Source: Epiperipatus broadwayi
Taxonomy: Eukaryota > Onychophora > Udeonychophora > Euonychophora > Peripatidae
Direction of reading: 5' to 3'
Length of the DNA stretch: 64,000 bases
Assembly: GCA_028023455.1 (NCBI GenBank)
Contig: JAQFVV010000073.1
Coordinates: 62,001 to 126,000 of the forward strand
Shown: one piece after another, positions 1 to 11,700 of the stretch
Numbering within the stretch: the first letter of the stretch is position 1
How the letters are laid out: each line of letters starts with the position of its first letter
Position numbers and translations under genes: made by a program
Notes under the pieces: model-generated
Seen by the model: the letters and a program-made list of their open reading frames with translations, nothing else
Told to the model about the DNA's origin: nothing
The model's database searches: none

Positions 1-1075
1 TTTCTGTTAAAGTCTCAGCTTAATTTTAAAATAATCCTGAATTGATTATAAATTTTGAATATTCCTTTAATACCTTTTTTATTATTTTACATATTTTTTT
101 ATTATAGTGTATATTGGAATTTTACTTCTAAGATTCCATATTTTAAATTTTTTTTGTCCAAAAGTGTATTGTGAGTTTAGATTTTATAATTATTGTTTCT
201 CTTTTGATATTACTAACCCTTGATAAATGTTTTGGCAGCCATTTGTAATTTTATTTTAACTCCTCTGTCCTGTATCCTTCATTATAATTAATTTAGTCAA
301 TTATGGTTTGCATTTCTTGCAGACCATAAATTTTTTGGCTGGCAGTTTTTGAATCTATTGTTGTTTTTTCTACATCAGACATTTTGTTTTCTTCTATTTA
401 AGATTATACAAAATCATAATCTTTTCTTGTTCTATTTTATTTTCTTGTATTGGAGTTAACCTTGATAATATTGAACATGATTATTATTAGCTGTTCTGCA
501 GACATGTTTCTTGGTCCCAATGTTGCTTTTCTGGACCAATAAAAGCTCACCTGTGCTGTTTTGTTGTACTCTCTACAAGACATCTTTTGTTTTGCAATTT
601 CTAAATAGGAAAGCTGAAATTAGTTTTTATAAATTGCTGGTAAGAAGATATTATAAATCTCCTTTTTAAACCTTAGGTGAGAAATGTACAAGTCTGTCCA
701 GGTGTTTAATGTTATAATACCTATGTACACTCTCTAATAAATATGCTAGAAAAATCTGAGCCAAACCTTATACTTTTGTTTGCTTGTGTTTCCATTTTTA
801 TTTTGAATTTAATAAATTATGAAGTTATTTAAAATATTCATAGCGGTAAATTATGAAGTTATTTAAAATTATTTAGGCTGACATTTATCTCCATATTTTT
901 TTCTAAATTGTTCTCTGCAATGTTAAAGATCTCTTCTCTCCATGGGTCTAGCTGGTAGCATTCATTCATCATCAATATCAACTTTTAATCACCATAATTT
1001 AAATTTTCTAGGTTGTTAGTGATGTAGTTGTTATCTTGGTGATCAAAAGTAGATAGAAGTGACCGGTACAATAAA
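1..1075. repeat. Diverged long direct repeat, copy 1 (left end outside window)
   Basis: This stretch recurs at about 3157-4185 in the same orientation with many substitutions and small indels. Shared landmarks are the opening AAAGTCTCAGCTTAAT, a middle TTGGTCCCAATG followed by AAAGCTCACCTGTGCT, and a right end with CATCATCAAC and a GTGACCGGTA/GTGGCTGGTA motif. The offset drifts from about 3152 to about 3117 bases, so the copies have separate indel histories. No reliable protein-coding signal was found. It may be an old dispersed repeat, the ends of a decayed element, or a tandem duplication with a ~3.1 kb period; the left boundary cannot be seen. Confidence 0.75.
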
Positions 1076-1600
1076 TATTAAAATTTTAACACTGCCAATG
1101 TAGGGCTTTGAATTTAAAACCCATGTGATATTTTGTTCAGAGAATTGAGAAATATTTTAGATGTGGGAGACAAGATTTAGTATTGGGGATCATTTTGTGC
1201 TAGTTGGTATGTATTGTTGGAATAGTTCCAAGTAGAGAGTTCATCTTTTTTAAATGAGAAATAAAGAAACAGCTAAATAGCATTTTCTTTTGGAGTTAAT
1301 TTTGAACTTAAGAGAGTGTTAAATAACTAAATATTGAGAAGTTAATTTTTTGTGTTGCAAAACTAAGAATAAGAGTTAAGCAATATAAAAATGATGGAAT
1401 TAGTCATATTTGCAAAAATGGAAGCCAGTGTAGAAATTGATGGTGGTGTGTGTTATAAAGTACTGTTTCTTTAAAAATCTCCAAATAGTAGAAAATGGAA
1501 AAAAGAGAGTGAGACACATATGATGATGATGATAATGGACATGAAACAAAGTTAGATGGATATAATAAAAACTGAGATAAAAGAAATGTGACAAGAAATA
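1076..1600. other. Intergenic AT-rich sequence, no feature seen
   Basis: No open frame with recognisable domains, no clear inverted repeat and no RNA gene. A short ATGATG run near 1521 is simple sequence. The stretch lies between the left repeat copy and the coiled-coil ORF. Confidence 0.5.
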
Positions 1601-1616
1601 AAACAGTCAACAGGCA

Positions 1617-2078
1617 ATGAAGGAAGAAAATAGAGCAATGTTGGAGGAGTTTATAGCTGAAATAATAAAGCAATTGAAAGGAATGAGACAAAAAGTAATG
1701 GAAAAAAATGAGAAAAATCAAGAAACTATAGAAACCATAGAAAAAAATCTGAGTAAAAAAATTCAGGGAGGTGAGATAGTAAAAGGTATGAATAAAATGA
1801 GAGATGAATTAAAACTAAATAATGTTAAAATAGATAAGGTGGATATAAAGATAGAAATAAGAAGAGGTTTGATAGTGATAGATAGTCTGGTGGAAAATTT
1901 AGAAAAGACAAATCAAGAGATAGAAGGAAGATATAAGTTAAAGACAGAAAATATTGTAAAAGAGTTTTTACAAAAGACTAAAAATGAGTTGACTAAAGTA
2001 ACTATTCATTTTGAACTTGGATTTAAAGCAAAGAAAAGAGTTAGGAGAAAGATTAAGGAATATGATTTACGACTTTAA
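1617..2078 (+). CDS. Lysine-rich coiled-coil ORF, possibly a LINE ORF1 remnant
   Basis: A 153-residue open frame rich in Lys, Glu, Ile and Asn with heptad-like spacing of hydrophobic residues over most of its length, so a coiled coil is likely. The C-terminal ~40 residues are basic (KAKKRVRRKIKEYDLRL). The layout of a long coiled coil, a short hydrophobic block (RRGLIVIDSLVE) and a basic tail resembles ORF1 proteins of LINEs, in which a coiled coil precedes an RNA-binding segment. I do not recognise a specific family. Reading downstream in all frames to about 2330 gives only stop-interrupted fragments, so the protein is probably truncated. It sits inside the spacer between the two ~1 kb repeats. 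AT bias makes chance K/N/I-rich ORFs plausible. Confidence 0.35.
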   Translation: MKEENRAMLEEFIAEIIKQLKGMRQKVMEKNEKNQETIETIEKNLSKKIQGGEIVKGMNKMRDELKLNNVKIDKVDIKIEIRRGLIVIDSLVENLEKTNQEIEGRYKLKTENIVKEFLQKTKNELTKVTIHFELGFKAKKRVRRKIKEYDLRL

Positions 2079-3150
2079 GAGAAATAAAAGCTATTTATAG
2101 AGCAACCTTATTTAAAACTTTAAAAACGACTATAGAAATGTTTCACCAAGCAAAATGGTCATCTGATATATGAGGTAAAAAATAAAACAGAACATGAGAG
2201 GATAAAATAAAAAAATATAAACAAGGAAAAGACAAGAGTGGGAAAGTAACCTATATCATAGATCTAGTTAAAAGAGAAAAAGAACCAGCTGACCAAGGAT
2301 AAGGGTTTAGCTTTCTAGCAATCAGATGGATGTTAAAAAAAGATTTATTTATAGGATTATGAGAATGGAGAAAGTTATGTTAAGAAAATAAAATGTTCTT
2401 TTAGACAGAGTGCAGGGTAAATATTCAGCTAGATTTCTGGGGGGGGGGGATTTAAATGTTTATTGATTTTTTTTAAAAAAATAGCAAAAAAATGATTTTT
2501 CATTTTTTTTTTATGGTGTAATTAGGCAGTTGAACTGGAAGATTTATCAGCTTCAACAGTTCCATCACAAAATTAAAAGAAATTTTTATTGGTTTTATAA
2601 AGTTTTAAAAGAAAACTATTTAAAAGATTTGTATATTATTTTTTTATGTATAAGAGTACATGCAATTACACACATACTGCTTTACACGTTAAAATTCTTT
2701 GATTTTTATTTTCAAAAGATTTTAATTTAAAATATATTTTCTTTTTTTATCTATTTGTAAAAATGTTCTAATTTAAAAGTTTTAATCTTTTGAAAAAACA
2801 TTTTAATTTTGAAAGTTTTGATTGCATTCATGGTTCTTTTAATTTTGATTGTAATCTATTTTTAATTTATTTTTAAAAACAAAAGTTGAGAGTTAATTTT
2901 GCATTTATTTTTTTAAAATTAATTTTGAAAAGGATAAGAGCCCTGGTCATATTTTTTTAATTACAATTGAGTCTGAGATAGAGATTAGCTTTGGGCAAAA
3001 CATCTAATTAAAGATGATGTGGGAGATAAGAGTGACATAAATAGCCCTGGGTTTTCAGATTAAAAATTATTATTTAGCATCTCATTTTTATATTCAGCTC
3101 ATTATAAGTATTGCTTCAGCTTTTAGTATGCTGCCAGTGATACCTATTCT
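2079..3150. other. AT-rich sequence without recognisable genes
   Basis: The first ~250 bases may be decayed continuation of the preceding ORF. A G9 run at about 2441-2449 is followed by T- and A-rich tracts. The small open frame near 2530-2730 has no domain signature and a composition expected by chance. Nothing else supportable was seen. Confidence 0.5.
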
Positions 3151-3151
3151 A

Positions 3152-4185
3152 ATTGCAGTTAAAGTCTCAGCTTAATTATAAAATAATTCTGTATTGATTA
3201 TACATTTTGAATATTCCTTTAATACCATTTTTATTATTTTATGTATTTTTTTATTCTGTGAATTGGGGTCTTAGTTTTAAGATTCCATATTTTTAAATTT
3301 TATTTGTCTGAGAGTGTATTGCGAATTTAGATTTTATAGTTATTGTCTCTCTTTTTATATTACTAACCCTTGATAAATGTTTTGGCAGACATACATAATT
3401 TTATTTTAACTGAACTGTTCTGTATTCTTTGTTATAATTAGTTTAGTTTATCATGGTTTGTGTTTCTTGCAAACACTACATCTTTTGGATGGCGATTTAT
3501 TGAGTATATTGTTCTGTTTTTCCTATGAGATTTTGTTTTCTTCTATTTAAGATTACACAAAATCATAATCTTTTCTTGTTCCATTCCATTTTCATTATTT
3601 GTATTGGAGTCAACCTTGATAATCTTGAACATGGTTATCATGGGTTGTTCTGCAGACATATGATGTTCTTGGTCCCAATGTTTTTTTCCAGACCAAGAAA
3701 AGCTCACCTGTGCTATTTCATAGTACTCTCTACAAGACACCTTTTGTTTTGCAATCTCTAAATAGAAAAGATGGAATTAGTTTTTATAAATCACTGGTAA
3801 GAAGATATAAATCTCCTTTTTAAACATTAGGTGAGAAACGCACTTATCTGTTCAGGTGTTTAATGTTTTAATACCCATAAACACATTATCTGATAAATAC
3901 GCTAGAGAAATCTGGGCCAAACCTTATACTTTTATTTTCTTGGGATTTCATTTTTATTTTGAATTTAATAAATTATAAAGTTATTTAAAATTATCTTGGC
4001 TGAAATTTACCTTCATATTCTTTTCTCAATTGTCTAAACAATGTTAAAGATCTCTTTCTCTCCCTGGATCTATATGGTAACATTCATCACCATCATCATC
4101 AACTTTTGATCACCGGAAATTTAATAGGTTCATTAGTGACCTATTGGTACCCTCGATAATCAAAAAAAAAGAGAAGTGGCTGGTA
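3152..4185. repeat. Diverged long direct repeat, copy 2
   Basis: Second copy of the repeat seen at 1-1075, same orientation. The left edge is visible just before GTTAAAGTCTCAGC (about 3158). The right edge lies near the GTGGCTGGTAAC motif at about 4175, directly before a short (AT)n tract. Small open frames on both strands at about 3525-3761 are not conserved as frames in copy 1, arguing against coding function. Confidence 0.75.
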
Positions 4186-4316
4186 ACAATATATATATAT
4201 GTCAGCTATAAGTGCCCAGTCAATTTAAAATATAATATAGTTTTACATTTTCATTTATTGTGCTAATACATTACTAAAAACTTAACAATAATCAAGATAA
4301 CATGTTTCTTTTATAT

Positions 4317-4553
4317 TAAATGCTTTTAATGACAGTGCACAAAACAAAAATAAAATAATTGTTTCTTCAACCACAATTAGAGTTTTTAGATTTAACTTGA
4401 AATAAATACATGGTGGAGTCCAGAAATTAATGTCATAATTACTTTATGCCCCCCCCCATGCTTTTATTTCAAGTTAAATCTAAAAATTTCAATTATGGTT
4501 AAAGAAACAATAATTTTATTTCTTTTTAGTGCACAGTCATTAGAAGCATTTAA
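4317..4553. repeat. Imperfect inverted repeat with ~96-bp arms
   Basis: Left arm about 4317-4412 and right arm about 4458-4553 are reverse complements with some mismatches. They share GTGCAC, the block encoding AAACAATAATTTTA or its complement, and AGATTTAACTTGAAATAAA. The loop of ~45 bases includes a C9 run near 4449. It abuts the 3' side of the decayed minus-strand LINE, so one arm may be LINE sequence copied in reverse orientation. Confidence 0.8.
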
Positions 4554-4559
4554 TAAAAA

Positions 4560-6290
4560 AATAGTTTTATTATTAAATACAAAATTATTAATTCATCCTT
4601 CTAATTATCTAGATGTTTATTTTTTTAGACATTTGGAGTATAACTTTTCTAACATTTTTTTCTATTTCTTTACCTGTTTGCTTTAACATATCAATATTAA
4701 TCCCATCATTTCCTGGAGCTTTTTCTTTTTCACAGATTTATTTTCATGCCAATTCAGAAGATACAATAATTGCAGGAGTTATTTTGTTTTTGCGTTATTT
4801 ATGTTATATAATTCTTTTTATAATTCTTTCATAAATTTTATGTCATCTCTCTTTAGTAATAGTTCCGACATTTTTTTTATTGCAGAAATAATTTTCCATC
4901 CAAAACAAGATAAGATGTTTTACATTAGCTAATTCAAAATTATATTTTTTATATAATTATTATTAATTCTTTTTCATATCACTTTACAATACTCTAGCTA
5001 TTCACTTCATTTTGATGAAACATTTATATATTTTTACATATTTTTTGTTTTGTTCATGAGTTATCTTTTTTCAATAGGAAATTGACTGGTAACCTTTGTT
5101 GCAGTTTTTATTATTGTACCAATTACCTTTTTATCAATTTCAATCCAATCTAAACCATCTTCAATGTCTATTAACATTTCAAAGTGATTTGCGAACTTTA
5201 ATTTAAATTTATTGGAGTGTTTCAGAAGTTAGAAATATCATCTGTAAACATTTACTTTTTAAATAATTTTATTCCTTTTAGTTTGCATTAATGAATATCT
5301 TACAACTCCTAATCAATGATTACTTCCTGTGACAAATCTATTAAATACATATTTTCACATATCTTACAACTCCTAAATAATGATTGCTTTCTGCATTAAA
5401 TCTATTAAGAGCATTATATTTTCATATATCTTCCAACTCCTAACCAATAATTGCTTCTTGGGTTGAATTTATTAAGAACATTATATACTTGTTATATCTT
5501 ACAACTTCTATTCAATGATTACTTCCTGTGTTGAATGTATTAGGAACATTATATTTTCACATACTTTGCAATTCCTAATCATTGATCATTTCCTGTGTTG
5601 AATCTATTAAGAACATTATATATTTTGTTATTCAAAATATAATATAATCTGCTGTTTCTTCCCTTTGATGCTTCCATGTCCATTTCTATTTAGCACTATT
5701 GTTATAAAAACATTCATAGCACACTTATTTTTTTACGAATACCACAAATCTGTCATCTTTCATTTCTTTCACCATGACATAATTTACCCACAACACATAT
5801 ATTTTTCAATTGTTTATCAATTCTAGTAATAAATCCCCCCATGACAATTTAAAAATATTCTACGATCTGATCAAAGAATTTTATACATCCATTTAATAAT
5901 CTTCCATTTCATCATCATAATCAGAATGTGTTGGGACATAAACCTGAATAATTTGCATTTGATATCTTTTATTAGGTTGAATAACTAATTTTTTCACTCT
6001 GTCTGTTATGCTATCAATCTTCATAATATTATTCTCCCATTTTTTATTTGTGATGAATACCAATCCAATTGTGCTTCAAGAATATTATATCTTTATACAG
6101 TCTTTTAATTTTTTCTTTTAACTTCATAATATATAACATTTTTCTAATTAATATTAGATAGTTCTTCTTAATTATTACAGTCTTCCTTCTAAAATGTGAT
6201 CTGCAGTTATTGATATCTAAATAAATGATCATCATTAAATAGAAACCTGTGTCCGCAATCAGGGGATCTGCCATCTACTACCTTGACTGG
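4560..6290 (-). pseudogene. Decayed RTE-like LINE, endonuclease plus RT N-terminus
   Basis: On the minus strand, reading from 6290 down, fragments match the order of a non-LTR retrotransposon ORF2. Around 5880-5970 an endonuclease-like segment reads MQIIQVYVPTHSDYDDEMED, the strand typical of the APE-type domain. Around 5100-5230 a linker segment resembles the endonuclease-RT spacer of RTE-type proteins. At 4678-4735 the RT motif KAPGNDGINIDMLK is clear (family form K-A-P-G-x-D-G-I). Later RT blocks including the catalytic FxDD box are absent, so the copy is truncated at its 3' side near the adjoining inverted repeat. Frameshifts and stops are frequent. A minisatellite occupies the endonuclease end (5290-5630). 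RTE-type assignment is by motif style and moderately sure. Confidence 0.7.
5290..5630. repeat. Minisatellite, about 5 copies of a ~72-bp unit
   Basis: Five successive units share CATATCTTACAACTCCTAA, an AATGATTACTTCCTGTG-like block and TCTATTAAGAACATTATAT, with clear unit-to-unit divergence. The array lies inside the decayed LINE between its endonuclease and linker segments, so it probably arose by local expansion of LINE sequence after insertion. Confidence 0.85.
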
Positions 6291-6299
6291 TGACTTTAT

Positions 6300-6990
6300 A
6301 GTTTTCTGGGAATAAAAACCATAATTTTGTTTTGTCTGTTCTGTTTGAAATATCTATTTTAAAAAAGATCATTCACACACACACACACATTCATCCTGCC
6401 TCAAAGAAAACTCAATTAATATTTCAGTTAAGAACTATCAGGTAATTGAAAAGGAAGATCATGGTGTTTGTTGATTTTAAACTCAAAGGTAAAAAACCAA
6501 GAAATTCACCATGCTGTCTAATGAATGCTGTTCAGTGAACCATCCATGTTCACTTACTATATGAATAATTCCATATTAATAACAGCTGACATGCAAGAAT
6601 GTATGGTGGACATTAGGAATTTGCCTTGTGCATTGGCTTTAAGACCTTATAGAGAAATCAAAATATTTATTTTTAATAAACAGCAAAATCCTTTGTGAAG
6701 CCTTTGATAAATACTACTCATTACTGTATTTAACATGCAATAAATAGTAAAGGTATCTAGAGTAAATATATATGAAAAATCAGATTTTAATGAAATGTAT
6801 TAAAAACAAACTCTTAGATTGTTGACTATTTTTCAGTGTACAATAGAAAAACAGTCATTTCACACATATATACATATTTTGACTAAATACAAGCACTATT
6901 AAGTGTTTAAATCTTTTGTACGTCAGATGGTCACAATATTTTTAATATATATATAATAAGTGTAAAAATGCTCAAGGATAAATAATTTTG
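6300..6990. other. AT-rich spacer with (CA)n microsatellite
   Basis: A (CA) tract of about nine units lies at 6372-6389. No ORF with domain signal, no RNA gene and no long inverted repeat were seen in the rest. Confidence 0.5.
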
Positions 6991-6996
6991 TAAGTA

Positions 6997-7195
6997 ATCA
7001 TTAAAAACCAGTCAATACTTAGACAGACCCAATATTAATAACAATCAAGAATTTCAAACTGTTGTCAAGACAACCTCTATTGTTGTTAAGAAATTCTACC
7101 TTTATTGTTAAAATGAGGTTGCCTTGACAACAGTTTGAAATTCTTGATTGTTATTGATATTGGGTTTGTTTAAGTGTTGACTGATTTTTAATGAT
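6997..7195. repeat. Foldback (MITE-like) inverted repeat, ~81-bp arms
   Basis: Left arm 6997-7078 and right arm 7115-7195 are near-perfect reverse complements, sharing ACAATCAAGAATTTCAAACT and GTTGTCAAG. The 36-base loop is AT-rich. It has no coding capacity and would fold into a long hairpin as DNA or RNA. The size fits a MITE or foldback element; no clear target-site duplication was identified in the AT-rich flanks. Confidence 0.85.
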
Positions 7196-7270
7196 ATATA
7201 TATATATAGTAGTGAAAATATTGGTCTGTTATTTTTCAAAATAAAAATAGTCAAATGGTTTATTCTTTAG

Positions 7271-7517
7271 AAGTTTATAAAAAGGTTTAAGCCCTGGAAG
7301 TAATAATTGCAGACATATTAAAAGAGATCTCAAGTTCAGAATAGGTTGCCTTCTTATTACTGTACTAAAATACACAGATATATATATATATATATATATA
7401 TATAATAGATGGCTTTTATTAAAAAGTCGAAGCTCTAGCAGTGATATCAGCTACATTAATAGGGATCTTAAGTTCAGGTAGATTGACTATTTTCTACAGT
7501 ATTAAAACACACAGAGA
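7271..7517. repeat. Two diverged tandem copies of a ~110-bp unit around an (AT)n tract
   Basis: Copy 1 (about 7271-7380) and copy 2 (about 7411-7517) share the order TTTAAGCCCTGGAAGT / TCGAAGCTCTAGCAGT, ATTAATAGGGATCTTAAGTT and a TACAGTATTAAAACACACAGA block. An (AT)n microsatellite of about 13 units separates them. No coding signal. Confidence 0.7.
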
Positions 7518-7962
7518 AAGTTATATATTTATAATATGTGATAGTAAGTAATACTACAGCTGTTATAAACATTCAATTAGATAACTATGAGGTAATAAAT
7601 ATAAATTCCTTTTTATTATATCAGATATATTGGAAAAAATAATAAAAAATAATAATGAAGTTTAAGCTATAACTTGGTGTCCTATTAATATATGTATTTT
7701 TTTCTTTAATGAATACATAGTTATAGGAGTTGGATGTAATAAAATTTGCATTAAACTAATATGCGAACTTTTTATATATAAATTTATTAGTAGCTTTTCA
7801 TTTTATAACAGGTGATTTAAAAAATATATATATATTTTCATTTTGTGACAGATTACTTGCTAATATTTTGCTTAAGTTACAATATTAACTCCAAGACATC
7901 TTACTTAGAATGAGAATTGTAATGTAGCCATGGTGCTCAAAGTTTATTTCAAGGATAGTTTA

Positions 7963-8189
7963 TATTTATAAACATTTTAAATGTTTAACCAAGAAAAGGT
8001 AACATAGTTTTATTATTGTTATAATTTTTGGTCCATGCTTTTGTTATTAACAGTCAGAATCGTAGCACTCCTGGCAAAAGACATGCACTATGACTCTGAC
8101 CATTAATGTTGAAAGCATACTCAAAAAATTATAACAATAATAAAACTTATTACCTTTTCTTAATTAAATGTTTAAAACATTTGTAAATA
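7963..8189. repeat. Foldback (MITE-like) inverted repeat
   Basis: Outer arms contain AAACATTTTAAATGTTTAA with AAGAAAAGGTAA and, inside, TTTTATTATTGTTATAATTTTT. The reverse complement follows at about 8127-8189. The ~90-base centre also partly pairs (GTCAGAAT near 8051 with ACTCTGAC near 8092), so almost the whole 227 bases can fold. No coding capacity. Confidence 0.8.
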
Positions 8190-8256
8190 TTAATTACAAT
8201 GAGCACAAGGAAAGAGAAATAATATTTATTAATTTCAAATATAGGTAAATTGTGTG

Positions 8257-8288
<32 letters not shown>

Positions 8289-8680
8289 CATTGGAAAAAT
8301 CTAAATTTAGGAAAATTATCCTTATGTATTTTAGTGAGAGAAATTATATGTCTTAAATATTTTTAGAAAATAATAATTAGTAGATAAGTTTATCAATATG
8401 TGAAGATTAACATAACTCAGTTTGTTTTTGAAGAATAAAAATATAATCACAAAACAACCATCTCTTTATTCATTATACAGATAGAACTTAAAATTTTTTC
8501 AAAATATTTTTCAAGTGTCAAATATAAAAAAAATAAACTAAATATTGCAAAAAAAATTTTTTGGAAGCGATCTTTCACAAATGAATGTCCAATAGTTTTT
8601 TTTATATCACAATTTATTTATGCCAAGGAATTCAACATAAAATACTGTGAGAGAAGTTAAATAGTAGAGCAAGTACAACT

Positions 8681-8712
<32 letters not shown>
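8190..8712. other. AT-rich spacer ending in (CA)n(TA)n microsatellite
   Basis: It contains a T18-A14 run near 8257-8288 and ends in a compound (CA)n(TA)n microsatellite (8681-8712) that forms the left flank of the candidate giant LTR starting at 8713. No gene seen. Confidence 0.55.
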
Positions 8713-11700
8713 TGTGCCCTTATCTATAGGTCATAATAAGGTAGAATGGTCAATTACTAAAAAATTTTAAATTTTAAAATACGTTTGTGTAATATATGGA
8801 TAATTGTATGATCGATTAGATCTTATAGTACAATTTAAGGCTGAAAATTACCTGGTATGTAAAAGTGTAATGGATTATTTTAAAGAAAACAGTTAAATAA
8901 AGCTTAATTATATCCTTGCTTATGGTTGTAAAAGCTGGCCATATAAAATAATACAGCTATAAATAGTTAAAAGTATATTAAACAATTCAATTGTAATGTT
9001 TTAAAACTAATAAATTAAATAAAAACGATATGTAATATTATAATTATAATTAATATTCAAATTTAATCTAATATATTTTAAAATAAACTTTGGGATGGTG
9101 AGAATTATATTTAGTTCTACATTTTTAAATTATTTTCCAAATTTTTATAAAATATATCAGTTTTGGTAATTTAGACCGAGACGTAAATTAAAAAAAATCA
9201 TCTGATAAAGTTAGTAATCATGTGACTGTATATTATATACCTTCACACACACGCTTGTTAGAATATAATAATAAAGTTTGTGAATTATGGAACTAAATGT
9301 AATTGCTATCTATCGTTGAAATGAATGTTGAAATATTAAATAGTTATTTTAAATGTTTAAATGATGTAATATTTAAGTAGTGTTTAAAAGTTGAATACAG
9401 TTAATAAAAAAATTAAATATTTTATTTAAATAAAAACAAGATAAATTAAATATTAATATTAAAATAGATATTAAATATTATTTTAATAATTGTTTTAAAA
9501 AAAATAAATGACTTTGATAAAACTATAATTGAGTTTAAAAATACTATTCTAAGTAATATTTTAAATCATTACGTCATAAATTCTTTATTTTAAAAAAGTC
9601 TAGTCTGTTATAAAACTAAAAAAGTGTAAATTTGTTCGCGCTAAAAAAGTAATTAACCAATCAACGGAGGTAATTTAGCAGACGAAATATAAGAATTAGA
9701 CGGAGCGGGAGAAAGTAATGTGTAAGTAAAGGAAGGAGTAACATATTTTTTTTAGCTGTATAAGATCGTAAGCTAGAAAAGTGTTATAATTTTAAAAATT
9801 TTGTATTTATTTTAAAAGTTTTTTTTAAATATAATATTTTGAACTGCCTTTAAATGGAGGGCTAATTTTAAAAGTTTTCTTACCAGGATATTTTATTCAA
9901 GTTTAGCCAAAACCTTGCAGTAAAAATGGAAGTACTACAGAAAACAGTATATAGAAGTTATGAGAAAGGAAAAATATTTGTAAAGTGCCTTGATACAGCT
10001 TTATTTATGCTCAACCAGAAACTTATTATTGTAACTCAGAGGAATATAATTTGGACGTTATACGGAAAACTTAAAAGAGAAGTTATTTGCCATCAGGAAA
10101 AATTTATGACGCACAAATTTATAAGGCTACTCTGAAGTTTTTTTTTAATTCTTCTCTATGGAAAAATTAAGATGCGTATATCATAAAGAAAAAATTATGT
10201 AAAAGTTATAATGGAGAAAGAATGTTTGTCTTTTTAAAGGAAACATTATAAAGTATATAGTACCAGAATTTTAAAAGAAGGAAAAAAATTACCGAATAAT
10301 AATATGAAAGAGCTATTGTGTTTTTATGAAAAAGGAACAGAAAAACTTTCTCTAAGAAGAATTAAAAATATTATAAAGTGTTCATTAGAGAAATGCTTAA
10401 TAAAGATAAAGATTTGGAAAATATAAATCTAATTTACTTAATGAAATGGATCCATGGAAACAGAAAAGTTTTATTGAATATTTAAATCATAGTACTGAGA
10501 AGATGCATCATAAAAGTCGTGCGGGAAAATATTAGCAGAAAATATTAGAAGAGAATATGTAGACGTTTTCTTTACGGGATTAATTGATATCATAATTAAT
10601 AATTGTATTAAATATTATAAAAAACCAAGGATTGTCATCTATGAATATTTATTAAACAGAGCAATAATTGTTTTGCCTTAAAATTGAACAAGCAGGGAGA
10701 AGAACATTAAGTGACTGAAGAAGAAATAATAAACATTTTTTTTTAGCTTTAGTATGAACGGTTTTCAAGGAAATTTGATGAAGAAGTACAGTAAATATAG
10801 TTTGGAATATTTTTTACTAATTTATTTTAAAATATAAAATGTTATGTGAGATTAGGGAAAACATAAAACATAAATTTAGTAATATTAAAATTTAAATATA
10901 ATAGCTTGATAAAATTATAGAAATAGTGTTTAAAATAAAGTGTATGGATGTGAATCTTATATCTACAAGGATCAAATGGATGGTGAAGCCTACGGAACGC
11001 GATCGAGGAGATAAAGGTCGTTTGGTAATTTTAATAGTTATTTATAATGCATAATGTATTTTTTTAGATCATCTATTGACCTAAGAATGAAGTGTGAAAG
11101 TTTAAATTATATGTACACATTTTATACAACATTTTTAACATATAATGAGATAGGAGTAATTCGGAATATGCATGCAATAATTTATTTAAAGTATATTAAT
11201 AATATAATTTAACAGAACAATTGTGTGATTCTTTTGAACTTTCATGTGATAAAGTATTCAGATATTTAAGTAGTTTGTATGACTAAATATACGGAGGAAA
11301 GTAGTAAGCAAGCTGTCTTATAGAACAGTGGAATAGTTTTAAAATAAATGAATTTTATTATTGTTAGTAATGCAGATATGTATTTGTCGATGTACAGTAT
11401 AGAAAAAAATCTTGAGAAATAAGATCGGATAGTGACTTGGAAGTACTAGTGGAGAGGAAACCAAGATGATGTTTTTTTTTTTAAGAAATAGGAAAAATAA
11501 AGGATTTGGATCATATTTAGTTTTGTGTGATTTCAGTATAGTTAACTAGGCCCTATAACTGAACACATATAGTTTGGACAGTGTTTTTGCATATCTTTAA
11601 ACTTTGGATGTTATAATAAAGCTGAAGAAATAGCTTTAACATCGTTCCTATGATAGAGGTTGGTAGACAGGTAAAGGTCACTCCTCTATAGTGTCTTTTA

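Noticed and set aside
9926-10135. 69-codon ORF as a host gene (a phrase SYEKGKIFV recalls GADD45-like proteins)
   Set aside because: Only a short phrase matches, other family motifs do not follow in any frame, and the ORF lies within a candidate LTR.
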